Source of the DNA: Ferruginibacter sp. HRS2-29 | Lineage (GTDB): Bacteria > Bacteroidota > Bacteroidia > Chitinophagales > Chitinophagaceae | Reading direction: 5' to 3' | NCBI RefSeq assembly: GCF_024343615.1 | Contig: NZ_RJUB01000023.1 | Coordinates: 1-37,597 of the forward strand | Length of the DNA: 37,597 bases | Shown: piece after piece, positions 26,966 through 36,194 of the stretch | How the letters are laid out: each line of letters opens with the position of its first letter | How positions within the stretch are numbered: the first letter of the stretch is position 1 | The notes under the pieces: model-generated | Database searches by the model: none | What the model was told of the DNA's origin: nothing | What the model saw: only the letters and a program-made list of their open reading frames with translations | Program-made: the position numbers and the translations under genes

Positions 26966-27436
26966 TTAATTCTTCTCCATCCATTTCATCAACCCCTTTC
27001 TCGCGGTATTCTTTATCTTCCGTTGAAAGAACTTATTCCAGCCCAACAGCCATCCGCTGAAACCCAACGCCTGTGTGCTCCATTTGTGCAGGCTGAAAGC
27101 ATCGCTGTGCTCAATGATCTCTCCGTTCACGATCTTCATATTCGCCCTTACATTGTTGATCACTTTTCTGCCTGTTTTTGAAAAAGTATACGTAGCCACC
27201 CAATCGCAGGTATAATAATCATCGCCGAGGTCTTGGATGTTGCCGAAAGTGAGGGAGAAATCTTTTGCATTGTGACACAACATTTCCCACATCGCCCTTA
27301 CCTGGTCGCCACGAAGCAGCTCGAACACCGGATCGAAAAAAACAATATCCCCGCTGTAGCAGGCATTCATTGCGGCAGCATTGCGTTGATTGAAAGCCGT
27401 ATAGAAATTAGTGATCAATTGTTCCGCCGTATTCAT
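26966..27436 (-). CDS. NTF2/SnoaL-like family protein
   Basis: 156 aa. The N-terminal helix and pattern AEQLITNFYTAFNQRNAAAMNACYSGDIVFFDPVFELLRG is typical of SnoaL/NTF2-like alpha+beta barrels. The beta-rich middle (TCDWVATYTFSKTGRKVINNVRANMKIVNGEIIEHSDAF) is the rest of the cone. The C-terminal 35 residues are basic and aromatic, longer than the basic fold. No catalytic residue can be assigned. It may bind a small apolar ligand or act as an isomerase-like enzyme. It is divergent from the CocE-like gene with only 48 bases between. Confidence 0.85.
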   Translation of the reverse strand: MNTAEQLITNFYTAFNQRNAAAMNACYSGDIVFFDPVFELLRGDQVRAMWEMLCHNAKDFSLTFGNIQDLGDDYYTCDWVATYTFSKTGRKVINNVRANMKIVNGEIIEHSDAFSLHKWSTQALGFSGWLLGWNKFFQRKIKNTARKGLMKWMEKN

Positions 27437-27484
27437 AGCAAGTCATTTTGTTTCGGTAAATTTAGCACTCTAAAATCAGACTAT

Positions 27485-29386
27485 ATGAATAAGGTGATTT
27501 TCTTTGTACTCTTCTGCCTTTTTTCAGGCATGGCAAAAGCGCAGGATCGTGTGGCCGACAGCACATGGTTTGTTGACAATTATACCAAGAAAGAAATTTA
27601 CATCACGATGCGGGATGACGTAAGGCTTTTCACAACCCTCTATATCCCGAAAGACAACACGGAAAAGCATCCGTTCATTATGACGCGTACCCCTTATTCC
27701 TGTGCACCGTATGGTGAAGATAAAATTCTTCCGGTATGGAACGGTTATGTAATGAAATACGCAAGGGAAAATTATATCCTCGTGATGCAGGATGTGCGTG
27801 GAAGATACATGAGCGAAGGAGTTTTTGAAGATGTGCGGCCGTTCAACAAAGATAAAAAAGGAAAAGAAACAGATGAAGCCAGCGATACCTACGATGCGGT
27901 GGACTGGATGGTAAAAAACATCCCGGGCAACAATGGCAACGTGGGCGTTTTCGGCACTTCCTATCCCGGATTTTATAGCACGGAAGCCGCACTCAGCAAC
28001 CATCCGGCTATCAAGGCGGTAAGCCCGCAGGCACCGGTAACCGATTGGTTCATCGGCGATGATTTTCATCACAACGGTGCATTTTTTGCTATGGACGGAT
28101 TCTCATTTTACCCAACGTTCGGCAAACCACATCCAGCTCCCACAAAGGATTACGGAAGCGGATTCAAAACTCCGATAAAAGACAATTATAAATTTTACCT
28201 GCAGGCGGGGGCGGTGAAAAACCTTGCAGCCATGATCGGCGACAGTATAAAATTCTGGCACGAAATGTACCGGCATCCTAACTACGATAGCTGGTGGCAG
28301 GCACGCAATGCACGCGTTGGATTATACAATGTAAAACCTGCCATGCTTTGGGTAGGAGGTTTGTTTGATGCGGAAGATTGTTTTGGTGCATGGGCTAGTT
28401 TCAAAGCTACAGAAAAACAAAGTCCGCAGACAAACAACCGGATCACTATGGGCCCGTGGTATCACGGGCAGTGGAGCCGCGAAGGAAGTTTTCTCGGGAA
28501 TGTGCGTTTCGAAAGCAACACTTCTGCTTATTATCAGCAGAACATTGAAATGCCTTTTTTTCAATATTACCTGAAAGGGAAAGGCAGCGTAGACGACCTC
28601 AAAAAAGCAAACATATTCTTTACCGGCGAAAACCGATGGAAAAAGCTGGATAACTGGCCCCCGGCGGAAGTGGAGAACAAAAATATTTACATCACTTATT
28701 CCAAAGGATTGAGTTTTGATAACCCGGTAGCTAAATTCAAGCCCGAAGACCGCAGCAAACGCAGTGTTTCGTACAGCGAATACATCAGCGATCCGGCCAA
28801 ACCCGTTCCTTATGCTGAGGGAGTACATTGGGGCAGGACGCGTGAATACATGACCGATGATCAGCGCTTCGCAGGCAGAAGAACTGACGTGCTGAGTTTT
28901 GAAACAGAAGTGCTCACCAGCGATCTTACACTGGCAGGGCCTGTGATCGCTAACCTGGTAACCGCCATTTCAACCACCGATGCGGATTTTGTGGTAAAAG
29001 TTATCGACGTTTTCCCCGACGATTTTACTTATCCTGAAAACACGAAAGGTAACGGCAAGGACTATCCGATGGGAGGATATGAAATGCTGGTACGTGGTGA
29101 GATCATGCGGGGCAAATTCCGCAACAGCTTTGAAAAACCCGAACCGTTTGTCCCGAATAAGATCACCCCGGTAAAATTTACTTTGCCTGATGTGGCACAT
29201 ACTTTCAAAAAAGGCCATCGGCTGATGATACAGGTGCAGAGCAGCTGGTTTCCACTGGCAGACCGGAATCCACAAAAGTTTACCGATATCTACAAAGCGG
29301 ATAACAGCGATTTTCAAAAAGCCAGCATCCGGATATACGACGGCGTGAACGGAAGTTATTTCACCTTACCAATATTAAAGAACTGA
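27485..29386 (+). CDS. CocE/NonD family (S15-like) hydrolase 1, exported
   Basis: 633 aa from ATG 27485 (MNKVIFFVLFCLFSGMAKAQ, a signal peptide); the ORF reaching back to 27233 overlaps the divergent gene. Alpha/beta-hydrolase domain: S159 in GTSYPG, D295 in GLFDAED and H327 in GPWYHGQW form the likely triad. The C-terminal jelly-roll domain (PepX_C) starts near residue 490 and contains DADFVVKVIDVFP and SSWFPLADRNPQKF. The family includes cocaine esterase, glutaryl acylases and X-Pro dipeptidyl peptidases, so a periplasmic acyl or peptide hydrolase is likely. The stop TGA overlaps the next ATG. Confidence 0.93.
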   Translation: MNKVIFFVLFCLFSGMAKAQDRVADSTWFVDNYTKKEIYITMRDDVRLFTTLYIPKDNTEKHPFIMTRTPYSCAPYGEDKILPVWNGYVMKYARENYILVMQDVRGRYMSEGVFEDVRPFNKDKKGKETDEASDTYDAVDWMVKNIPGNNGNVGVFGTSYPGFYSTEAALSNHPAIKAVSPQAPVTDWFIGDDFHHNGAFFAMDGFSFYPTFGKPHPAPTKDYGSGFKTPIKDNYKFYLQAGAVKNLAAMIGDSIKFWHEMYRHPNYDSWWQARNARVGLYNVKPAMLWVGGLFDAEDCFGAWASFKATEKQSPQTNNRITMGPWYHGQWSREGSFLGNVRFESNTSAYYQQNIEMPFFQYYLKGKGSVDDLKKANIFFTGENRWKKLDNWPPAEVENKNIYITYSKGLSFDNPVAKFKPEDRSKRSVSYSEYISDPAKPVPYAEGVHWGRTREYMTDDQRFAGRRTDVLSFETEVLTSDLTLAGPVIANLVTAISTTDADFVVKVIDVFPDDFTYPENTKGNGKDYPMGGYEMLVRGEIMRGKFRNSFEKPEPFVPNKITPVKFTLPDVAHTFKKGHRLMIQVQSSWFPLADRNPQKFTDIYKADNSDFQKASIRIYDGVNGSYFTLPILKN

Positions 29387-31230
29387 TGAAAACTATTTTC
29401 TGCACTATAGCTGCCTTGCTCGGAGTTTGCGCCACGGCTCAACAAAACCCTAATACGGTAAAAGAAAACTATACGAAAAAAGACACCCTCATCAGCATGC
29501 GGGATGGCACGCGGCTTTACACGGTGATCTATACGCCTAAGGATGTTTCCCAAAAATATCCGATCCTGATGGAGCGTACGCCCTACTCTGCGGGCCCCTA
29601 TGGCGATACCAGTTATCCGCGGCGTATCGGGCCAAATCCCACGCTGATGAATGAAAAATATATTTTTGTCTACCAGGATGTGCGTGGCAGATATATGAGC
29701 GAAGGCACCAACCTTGAAATGACACCTTACATCCCGAATAAAAAAAGCAAAAAGGAGGTAGACGAAAGCAGTGATACGTACGACACGATCGATTGGTTAT
29801 TGAAAAATATTAAAAACAACAACGGCCGCGTAGGATTATATGGCATTTCATATCCCGGTTTTTATGCTACTGCAAGTTTGCCCGGCGCACATCCGGCCAT
29901 CAGGGCCGTGAGCCCCCAGGCACCGGTAACGGATGAATTCATAGGGGATGATGCCAATCACAATGGTGCATTTTTCCTGATGGATAATTTCGATTTTATG
30001 AATTATTTCGGAAAGCCACGCAAAGGGCCTGTAAAAGATTATGATTCGCAGATATTCGATATCAACAGTAAGGATGATTATGATTTTTTCCTGCAGCTGG
30101 GCCCCGTTTCCAATTCACAGTCGGCAAAATATTTTAACCATAAAAGTTATATCTGGGACGAATACCTGCAGCACGATACGTACGATGAATACTGGAAAGC
30201 CAGGAATATCCGCACTCACCTTAAAGATATCACCATCCCTACGTTAGTGGTGGGTGGATGGTTTGACGCCGAGGATCTTTTTGGCGCACTCAACACCTAC
30301 GCTTCCATAGAAACGCAGAGCCCGAAGAATAACAACCGGCTGGTCATGGGGCCATGGACACATGGTGCGTGGGAAAGCCCGGACTGGAAACAATATGCCA
30401 GTCATGACTTTGGCAGCAACACCAGCAGATATTTCCAGGATAGCGTTGAAGCTGTTTTTTTTAATTACTATCTCAAAGATGAAGGGACACTGAATATTGC
30501 GGAAGCCACCGTGTTTGAAACGGGCAGCAACGAATGGAGGTCGTACAATACATGGCCGCCTGCGAACGTAAAAAATGTGCCCTACTATTTATCTGCAGGC
30601 AACCAGCTTTCCCTATCGGCAACGGATACACGCAGTTTTGATGAATACACGAGTGATCCGAATAAACCGGTTCCTTACACCAATGGTATTTTCAGCCGCC
30701 GCAACAATGACTACATGGCCGAAGACCAGCGCTTCGCGGCCATACGCCCGGATGTACTCGTGTATGAAACCGGGGCATTGACCGAAGATGTAACCTTATC
30801 AGGAAAGATCATCGCCGATCTGCAGGTAAGCATGACCGGTACTGACGCGGATTTTGTGGTAAAACTCATCGATGTGCTTCCCGAAAATGAACCTAATTTC
30901 AAGAATGCTCCCCGGGGTTTCCAGATGGCCGGCTACCAGCGCATGGTAAGAGCCGAAGTGATGCGGGGCAAATTCCGCAACAGTTTTGAAAAACCGGAAG
31001 CCTTTGTTCCGGGACAGGTCAGCCATGTAAAATTTGCCCTGAATGATGTGGCGCATAAATTCAAAAAAGGCCATAAGATCATGATACAGGTGCAAAGCAG
31101 CTGGTTTCCACTCACCGACAGGAACCCGCAGAAGTTCATGCGCATACCGGATGCGAAGGAAAGTGATTTTACAAAGGAAGATATAAGGGTGTATCATACC
31201 AGCAAGATCATTTTGCCTGTATTGCCATGA
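29386..31230 (+). CDS. CocE/NonD family (S15-like) hydrolase 2, exported
   Basis: 614 aa, signal peptide MKTIFCTIAALLGVCATAQQ. The ATG overlaps the previous stop by one base (TGATG), so translation is probably coupled. Triad: S155 in GISYPG, D294 in GWFDAED, H326 in GPWTHGAW. It shares long identical stretches with gene 1 (AVSPQAPVTD, FRNSFEKPE, SSWFPL.DRNPQKF). The two are a tandem duplication that has diverged in the substrate-lining inserts (for example residues 205-260). The stop codon lies in a small palindrome. Confidence 0.93.
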   Translation: MKTIFCTIAALLGVCATAQQNPNTVKENYTKKDTLISMRDGTRLYTVIYTPKDVSQKYPILMERTPYSAGPYGDTSYPRRIGPNPTLMNEKYIFVYQDVRGRYMSEGTNLEMTPYIPNKKSKKEVDESSDTYDTIDWLLKNIKNNNGRVGLYGISYPGFYATASLPGAHPAIRAVSPQAPVTDEFIGDDANHNGAFFLMDNFDFMNYFGKPRKGPVKDYDSQIFDINSKDDYDFFLQLGPVSNSQSAKYFNHKSYIWDEYLQHDTYDEYWKARNIRTHLKDITIPTLVVGGWFDAEDLFGALNTYASIETQSPKNNNRLVMGPWTHGAWESPDWKQYASHDFGSNTSRYFQDSVEAVFFNYYLKDEGTLNIAEATVFETGSNEWRSYNTWPPANVKNVPYYLSAGNQLSLSATDTRSFDEYTSDPNKPVPYTNGIFSRRNNDYMAEDQRFAAIRPDVLVYETGALTEDVTLSGKIIADLQVSMTGTDADFVVKLIDVLPENEPNFKNAPRGFQMAGYQRMVRAEVMRGKFRNSFEKPEAFVPGQVSHVKFALNDVAHKFKKGHKIMIQVQSSWFPLTDRNPQKFMRIPDAKESDFTKEDIRVYHTSKIILPVLP

Positions 31231-31281
31231 GTTGACAACTCGGGGAGTGGTCAACTCGCAGGAGTAAAAGGTAGACCTTTG
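31229..31281. repeat. Cluster of short TTGAC-centred palindromes after the second CocE gene
   Basis: GAGTTGACAACTC (31229-31241) is a perfect odd palindrome, followed by GAGTGGTCAACTC and AAAGGTAGACCTTT (31268-31281). They resemble degenerate units of the GGTTGACTACC minisatellite. Confidence 0.55.
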
Positions 31282-31336
31282 GAAAATCCATCTCTGCCAG
31301 ATATTGCTTTTTCTTCTGCCCCAATCCTTTTCAGGT

Positions 31337-31344
31337 TATTTTTG
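31337..31344 (+). promoter_or_regulatory. Candidate -7 promoter box (TATTTTTG) of the GH20 gene
   Basis: Exact TAnnTTTG match 28 bases before the ATG at 31373. No clear -33 TTTG element is seen. The 5' leader would be about 24 bases. Confidence 0.42.
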
Positions 31345-31372
31345 AACACTAAGGTTTACTAAAAACAACTGT

Positions 31373-33808
31373 ATGAAAAAATGGCTCGTCGTTTTGTTCG
31401 TAATCGCTACGCAAAATTGCATCGCACAGGTCAACATTGTTCCTGCCCCGGCAGAAATAAAAACCGGCAGCGGCAGCTTTACGATCACCGCTAAAACCAT
31501 CATCGTACTCGAAGGAAGCCATCTCGAAAACATCGCTGCACAGCTGGTATCAAGTGTAAAAAAATTATCCGGGATCAGTTTGCAGATCAAAAAAAATGCC
31601 GTCAAAGGATTCCCTGCTACCAATATAATTGCCCTGAATTATGAACGTCTCGACAACGAATTGCCCGGCGCTTATACACTTGAAGTAAATGACAAACAGG
31701 TATACATTGCCGGAGACAATGAAGAAGGAGTTTTTTATGGTGTGCAATCGTTGTTGCAATTGATGCCTGCCGGAAATAAAAGTGCATCGGTATCTATACC
31801 ACAATTATCTGTTAATGATCGCCCACGCTTCGCCTACCGTGGTGCCCACCTGGATGTGGCGCGTCATTTTTTCCCGGTGGAAGATGTGAAAAAATACATC
31901 GATTATCTGGCCACCTGCAAGCTCAATAAATTTCATTGGCATCTTACAGACGACCAGGGCTGGCGCATCGAAATAAAAAAATACCCGTTGCTCACAAAAG
32001 TGGGCGGCTACCGCAATGGCACTATCATTGGCCGTTATCCCGGCAAGGGAAACGACAGCCTTACTTACGGTGGCTATTACACGCAATCACAGATAAAGGA
32101 AGTGGTAAAGTACGCTGCCGACCAGTACATTGAAGTGATCCCGGAAATAGAAATGCCCGGCCATGCTTCAGCTGCCATCGCGGCTTACCCGCAACTGAGT
32201 TGCTTTCCCCAAGAAGATACCAAAGTGCTGGAATCAACTCCCTGGGCCGGAAGCCGTAAGGGCAAGCAGGTGCAGCAGACATGGGGTGTATTTGAAGATG
32301 TATTTGCACCAACGGACTACACGTTTAATTTTTTACAGGATGTGATCGATGAAATCCTTCCGTTGTTCCCCTCCAAATATATTCACATCGGTGGTGATGA
32401 ATGCCCGAAGATCTCGTGGAAGCGATCACCGTTTTGCCAGCAGCTGATAAAAGACAAGAACCTGAAAGACGAACACGGCCTGCAGAGTTATTTTATCAAC
32501 CGCATGGAAAAGTACATTAACCAGAAAGGCAAAAAGATCATTGGTTGGGACGAGATACTTGAAGGCGGATTGGCGCCGAACGCCACCGTAATGAGCTGGC
32601 GTGGTGAAGCCGGTGGCATTGCGGCTGCAAAGGAAAACCATGATGTGATCATGACACCCGAAGCCTATTGTTATCTTGACCACAGCCAATCCAGGAACGA
32701 AGACAGCATAACGATCGGCAACTATCTGCCACTCGAAAAAGTGTACAGTTATGAGCCTGTCGCAGCAGTGCTTACCGAAGCCCAACAAAAACACATCACC
32801 GGTGCGCAGGTCAATCTCTGGACGGAATACATCGGCAACAGGCAGAAGCTGGAATATCATTTATTTCCGCGGATGATCGCCATGTCGGAAGTGCTGTGGA
32901 GCCCGAAAGAAAAAAGGAATTGGAAGGATTTTGAAAGGAGATTGCCGGTTATTTTTGAAAGACTGGATGCACAGAAAATAAATCACAGTAATGCCTTTTA
33001 CGATATTAAAGCGACTGTACTACCTGCAACAGATGGAGACGGCCTTATATGGCAACTGGAAACAAAACCAATGAATTTTAAAAAACTATGGGCAAATTAT
33101 CCTTCAGGAAAGGATTCCGTTGAAGTGTACGTTTTTGATTCATTGGGTTACGAAGCCGGAAAAAGAATGATCCAGCAAACGAAATCCGATTTCTACAGAG
33201 AAAAAGATATAGTAAGCATTCCAATAAAGTTCAGTGGAAGCGCAGAAGCAGTTTTATGTGAAGGAAAAATTCCTTTTGGAACAGAGGTTGTTTATAATGA
33301 CCGTCCGCTTTCGGTTTTAACACAACCATTTAACATCAATGCCGCTACCGCAAAAAAGATCAAACTTACTACTGATCCCGCAGAGCGTTATCCCGGCGAT
33401 GGCGCTTTCACCTTGGTCAACGGCGTTCAAAATAAAATGGGCCTCGTCCGCTCTTCCGAATTCTTAGGCTTTAACGGCACCGACCTCAACGCCATCATTG
33501 ATCTCGGCAAGCCAACCTTCATCAACAAGATAGTACTGCATGTTTTTGAACAGACCAACAGTTGGATCTATCGCCCGGCATCCGTGTCGTTTTACAGCAG
33601 CAACGACAGCATAAATTTCAAATTACTCGAAACAGTTACCACCCCTTCGGGAAAAGCCAACCTTATGTACAGCACCAAACCTACAGAGCCCGCAAGGTTT
33701 GTAAAAGTGGCGGCTAAAAACTTCGGCACTATCCCGGAAGGCAGGCCTGGCGCAGGCTGCAAGGCATGGTTGTTTGCTGATGAAATTGAGGTAGTCAATA
33801 GTGAATAG
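31373..33808 (+). CDS. GH20 beta-N-acetylhexosaminidase with C-terminal discoidin-like domain
   Basis: 811 aa, signal peptide MKKWLVVLFVIATQNCIAQ. An N-terminal GH20b domain is at about 22-145. The catalytic barrel is about 150-510: FHWHLTDDQGWRIEIKKYP, EVIPEIEMPGHASAAIAAYP and HIGGDECPK, where D342-E343 are the catalytic pair of the substrate-assisted mechanism. Conserved W and Y residues in VMSWRGE and QVNLWTEYI line the acetamide pocket. From about 690 a beta-sandwich of F5/8 type C (discoidin) type follows. It releases terminal GlcNAc or GalNAc from chitin-like or glycoprotein sugars outside the cytoplasm. The downstream NagB fusion would use the GlcNAc. The stop codon lies inside a repeat. 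Confidence 0.95.
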   Translation: MKKWLVVLFVIATQNCIAQVNIVPAPAEIKTGSGSFTITAKTIIVLEGSHLENIAAQLVSSVKKLSGISLQIKKNAVKGFPATNIIALNYERLDNELPGAYTLEVNDKQVYIAGDNEEGVFYGVQSLLQLMPAGNKSASVSIPQLSVNDRPRFAYRGAHLDVARHFFPVEDVKKYIDYLATCKLNKFHWHLTDDQGWRIEIKKYPLLTKVGGYRNGTIIGRYPGKGNDSLTYGGYYTQSQIKEVVKYAADQYIEVIPEIEMPGHASAAIAAYPQLSCFPQEDTKVLESTPWAGSRKGKQVQQTWGVFEDVFAPTDYTFNFLQDVIDEILPLFPSKYIHIGGDECPKISWKRSPFCQQLIKDKNLKDEHGLQSYFINRMEKYINQKGKKIIGWDEILEGGLAPNATVMSWRGEAGGIAAAKENHDVIMTPEAYCYLDHSQSRNEDSITIGNYLPLEKVYSYEPVAAVLTEAQQKHITGAQVNLWTEYIGNRQKLEYHLFPRMIAMSEVLWSPKEKRNWKDFERRLPVIFERLDAQKINHSNAFYDIKATVLPATDGDGLIWQLETKPMNFKKLWANYPSGKDSVEVYVFDSLGYEAGKRMIQQTKSDFYREKDIVSIPIKFSGSAEAVLCEGKIPFGTEVVYNDRPLSVLTQPFNINAATAKKIKLTTDPAERYPGDGAFTLVNGVQNKMGLVRSSEFLGFNGTDLNAIIDLGKPTFINKIVLHVFEQTNSWIYRPASVSFYSSNDSINFKLLETVTTPSGKANLMYSTKPTEPARFVKVAAKNFGTIPEGRPGAGCKAWLFADEIEVVNSE

Positions 33809-33998
33809 TCAATAGTCAAACCTTTGGAGGCTACAATAAGTAGGGAGTTTTATTATACAGACTTTAATAAATCACTTCACTATTTTAAACCCTTTCAAAT
33901 TTCAACGTTTATTCAAATGGAACCGTCTGTAACAGCAAACCTCCACTTACGGAAAAATTTTCGAAGATTTCACTATTGACTATTCACCATTCACTATT
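33793..33998. repeat. Long ACTATTGACT-type imperfect palindrome between GH20 and nagB
   Basis: GTCAATAGTGAATAGTCAAT at 33797-33816 pairs with words in 33967-33998 (CACTATTGACTATTCACC). Inner segments also match: TAAGTAGGGAG with CTCCACTTA, and ACAGAC with GTCTGT. It spans about 200 bases. Its left end supplies the last codons and stop of the GH20 gene. Confidence 0.8.
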
Positions 33999-34064
33999 TC
34001 ACGCAAACCTTTGCTTCATGCAGTAAAAATTTTAATCCGTAAATTCGTGGCTCAATTTTCTTCT

Positions 34065-35981
34065 ATGACAAAAATTGATCTTTCTGATTCTTTAGAAAAA
34101 ATCCCTGTAAAAATATTTGAGACACCTCAGCAGGGTTCTTCGTATGTGGCTAACATCATTGCCGAGCTTATCCGTAAAAAAAATGCCGAAGGCAAAAAAT
34201 GTGTCATCGGCCTGGCAACCGGGTCAACGCCAAAATCGTTGTATGCGGAACTGGTGAGAATGCACCAGTCGGAAGGGCTGAGCTTCAGGAACGTGATCAC
34301 TTTCAACCTCGATCAATATTATCCGATGGATAAAGATGCGCTGCAGAGCTATCATTATTTCATGCGGAAGAATTTGTTTGAGCAAACCGACATCGACCCC
34401 GATAATTATCACCTGCCGGATGGGATGATCCCCAAGGAAAAGGTAAAACAGCATTGCCTGGAATATGAGCAGCAGATAGAAGCGGCCGGCGGGCTTGATC
34501 TGCAGATACTGGGTATCGGAACCAACGGCCATATCGGTTTCAACGAACCGGGCAGCGGCATTTACAGCAAGACCAGACTGGTAACGCTGGACAACAGCAC
34601 CCGCATTGCCAATGCATACGATTTTGGCAACATGAGCCAGGTGCCACGTATGGCCATCACGATGGGCATCAGTACCATTCTGAAAAGTAAAAAGGTCATC
34701 CTGATGGCGTGGGGGCAGGCGAAAGCTTCGGTTCTGCAGAAGGCGGTAGAGCTGGATGATACGGAAGAAATACCGGCATCTTTACTTCAAAACCATGATG
34801 ATTGCAGCTTTGTGATCGATGATGCCGCGGCAAGCGAACTTACCCGTTTTAAATATCCATGGCTCACCGGCGAATGCGAATGGGACCAGCAGATGATCAA
34901 ACGGGCTGTGGTGAACCTTGCGCTGAAACTTAAAAAACCGGTGCTCAGCCTTACCAATAACGATTACAACGAAAACGGCCTCAACGATCTGCTCACAGAA
35001 AAAGGCGATTCGTACGAAATAAACCTGCAGGTATTTTACCTGCTTCGCGACAGCATCACTGGCTGGCCGGGTGGCAAACCCACGGCAGACAGGCACTCCC
35101 ATCCGGAACGCAATATTCCTTTCCCGAAAAAGTCGCTCATCTTTTCCCCCCACCCCGATGATGACATCATCAGCATGGGCGGCACCTTTATGCGCCTGCA
35201 CGACCAGGGGCACGATGTGCATGTGGCATACCAGACAAGCGGAAACATTGCGGTGACGGATGAATTTGTGACCCGCTTCATCGATTTTGCCGTAGGCTTC
35301 CAGAATATGTTTGACATGGATGAAAGCAAAAGCAAGGAAATCCTGAAAGAAGCCACTGCTTTCCTTTCCCAAAAAAGGTCATCGGAAAAAGATACCGACG
35401 ATATCCGTGCGATCAAAGGATTGATCAGGCGTTGCGAAGCAAAAGCGACCTGTAAATATGTGGGGCTTAAGGATGACCAGATTCATTTTCAGAACCTGCC
35501 TTTTTATGAGACCGGCACCATCGAGAAAAAACCGATGAGTGAAGCGGATGTGTTGCAGACGATGGAATTGTTGCAGCAACTGCAGCCGCAACAGATCTTC
35601 TGCGCAGGCGATTTTGCCGATCCGCATGGTACACATAAAGTTTGTTTTGATGTGGTGATAGCGGCATTGCAGCGCCTGAAAGACCAGAACCAGTCGTGGC
35701 TCAACGATTGCTGGCTCTGGCTGTACAAAGGAGCCTGGCAGGAATGGGACATCACCGAGATACAGATGGCGATCCCGATGAGCCCCGACCAGGTAATGAA
35801 AAAACGCCACGGCATTTTCATCCATCAATCCCAGAAAGACAGTGTGCCTTTCCAGGGTAGCGACAGCCGCGAATTCTGGCAGCGTGCCGAAGAAAGAAAC
35901 GGAAATACCGCAAAATTATATGCCCAGCTGGGGCTTACGCAGTATGCCGCGATGGAAGCGTTTGTGCGGTGGGAGTTTTAA
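34065..35981 (+). CDS. nagB: Glucosamine-6-phosphate deaminase fused to a PIG-L/LmbE-like deacetylase domain
   Basis: 638 aa from ATG 34065 (MTKIDLSDSLEKIPVKIFE); an ATG at 34011 is in frame but adds a poor leader. NagB part about 1-265: GLATGSTPKSLY, NLDQYYPM (D83), GIGTNGHIGFNEPG (H156, E161; Asn154 at the place of the E. coli Asp141, as in Gram-positive enzymes). A linker with WPGGKPTADRHSHPER leads to a PIG-L-type domain from about 357: SPHPDDDIISMGGT (H363, D365, D366 as metal ligands) and DPHGTHKVC later. The fusion is known in Bacteroidota. It could remove acetyl and amino groups of GlcNAc-6-P in turn. The deacetylase role is inferred. The terminator is at 36037. Confidence 0.95.
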   Translation: MTKIDLSDSLEKIPVKIFETPQQGSSYVANIIAELIRKKNAEGKKCVIGLATGSTPKSLYAELVRMHQSEGLSFRNVITFNLDQYYPMDKDALQSYHYFMRKNLFEQTDIDPDNYHLPDGMIPKEKVKQHCLEYEQQIEAAGGLDLQILGIGTNGHIGFNEPGSGIYSKTRLVTLDNSTRIANAYDFGNMSQVPRMAITMGISTILKSKKVILMAWGQAKASVLQKAVELDDTEEIPASLLQNHDDCSFVIDDAAASELTRFKYPWLTGECEWDQQMIKRAVVNLALKLKKPVLSLTNNDYNENGLNDLLTEKGDSYEINLQVFYLLRDSITGWPGGKPTADRHSHPERNIPFPKKSLIFSPHPDDDIISMGGTFMRLHDQGHDVHVAYQTSGNIAVTDEFVTRFIDFAVGFQNMFDMDESKSKEILKEATAFLSQKRSSEKDTDDIRAIKGLIRRCEAKATCKYVGLKDDQIHFQNLPFYETGTIEKKPMSEADVLQTMELLQQLQPQQIFCAGDFADPHGTHKVCFDVVIAALQRLKDQNQSWLNDCWLWLYKGAWQEWDITEIQMAIPMSPDQVMKKRHGIFIHQSQKDSVPFQGSDSREFWQRAEERNGNTAKLYAQLGLTQYAAMEAFVRWEF

Positions 35982-36036
35982 TTATCCCGCGGAAACTTAC
36001 ACTTTCGCAGAATGCGTTCAGTATATCTCATTTATT

Positions 36037-36067
36037 AATAAGCCCTTACAAGGGCTTATTGTTTTTT
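36037..36067 (+). terminator. Intrinsic terminator after nagB
   Basis: AATAAGCCCT-TACA-AGGGCTTATT (36037-36060), a perfect 10-bp stem, then G and six T. It lies 56 bases after the stop codon. Confidence 0.9.
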
Positions 36068-36194
36068 ACGGGGATTATAGAAAAGATTTATTGTGCCAAT
36101 AATATAAAACTTATCTACATAGAGTTAACGAAATGCTAAATAACCATTATTTTTTTTATCTTAGGTGCTTCAAAACTTATCAATTATCAAGCAA

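Noticed and set aside
27233..27484. Extended N-terminus of the first CocE-like protein
   Set aside because: It overlaps the divergent NTF2-like gene, while the ATG at 27485 begins a clear signal peptide.
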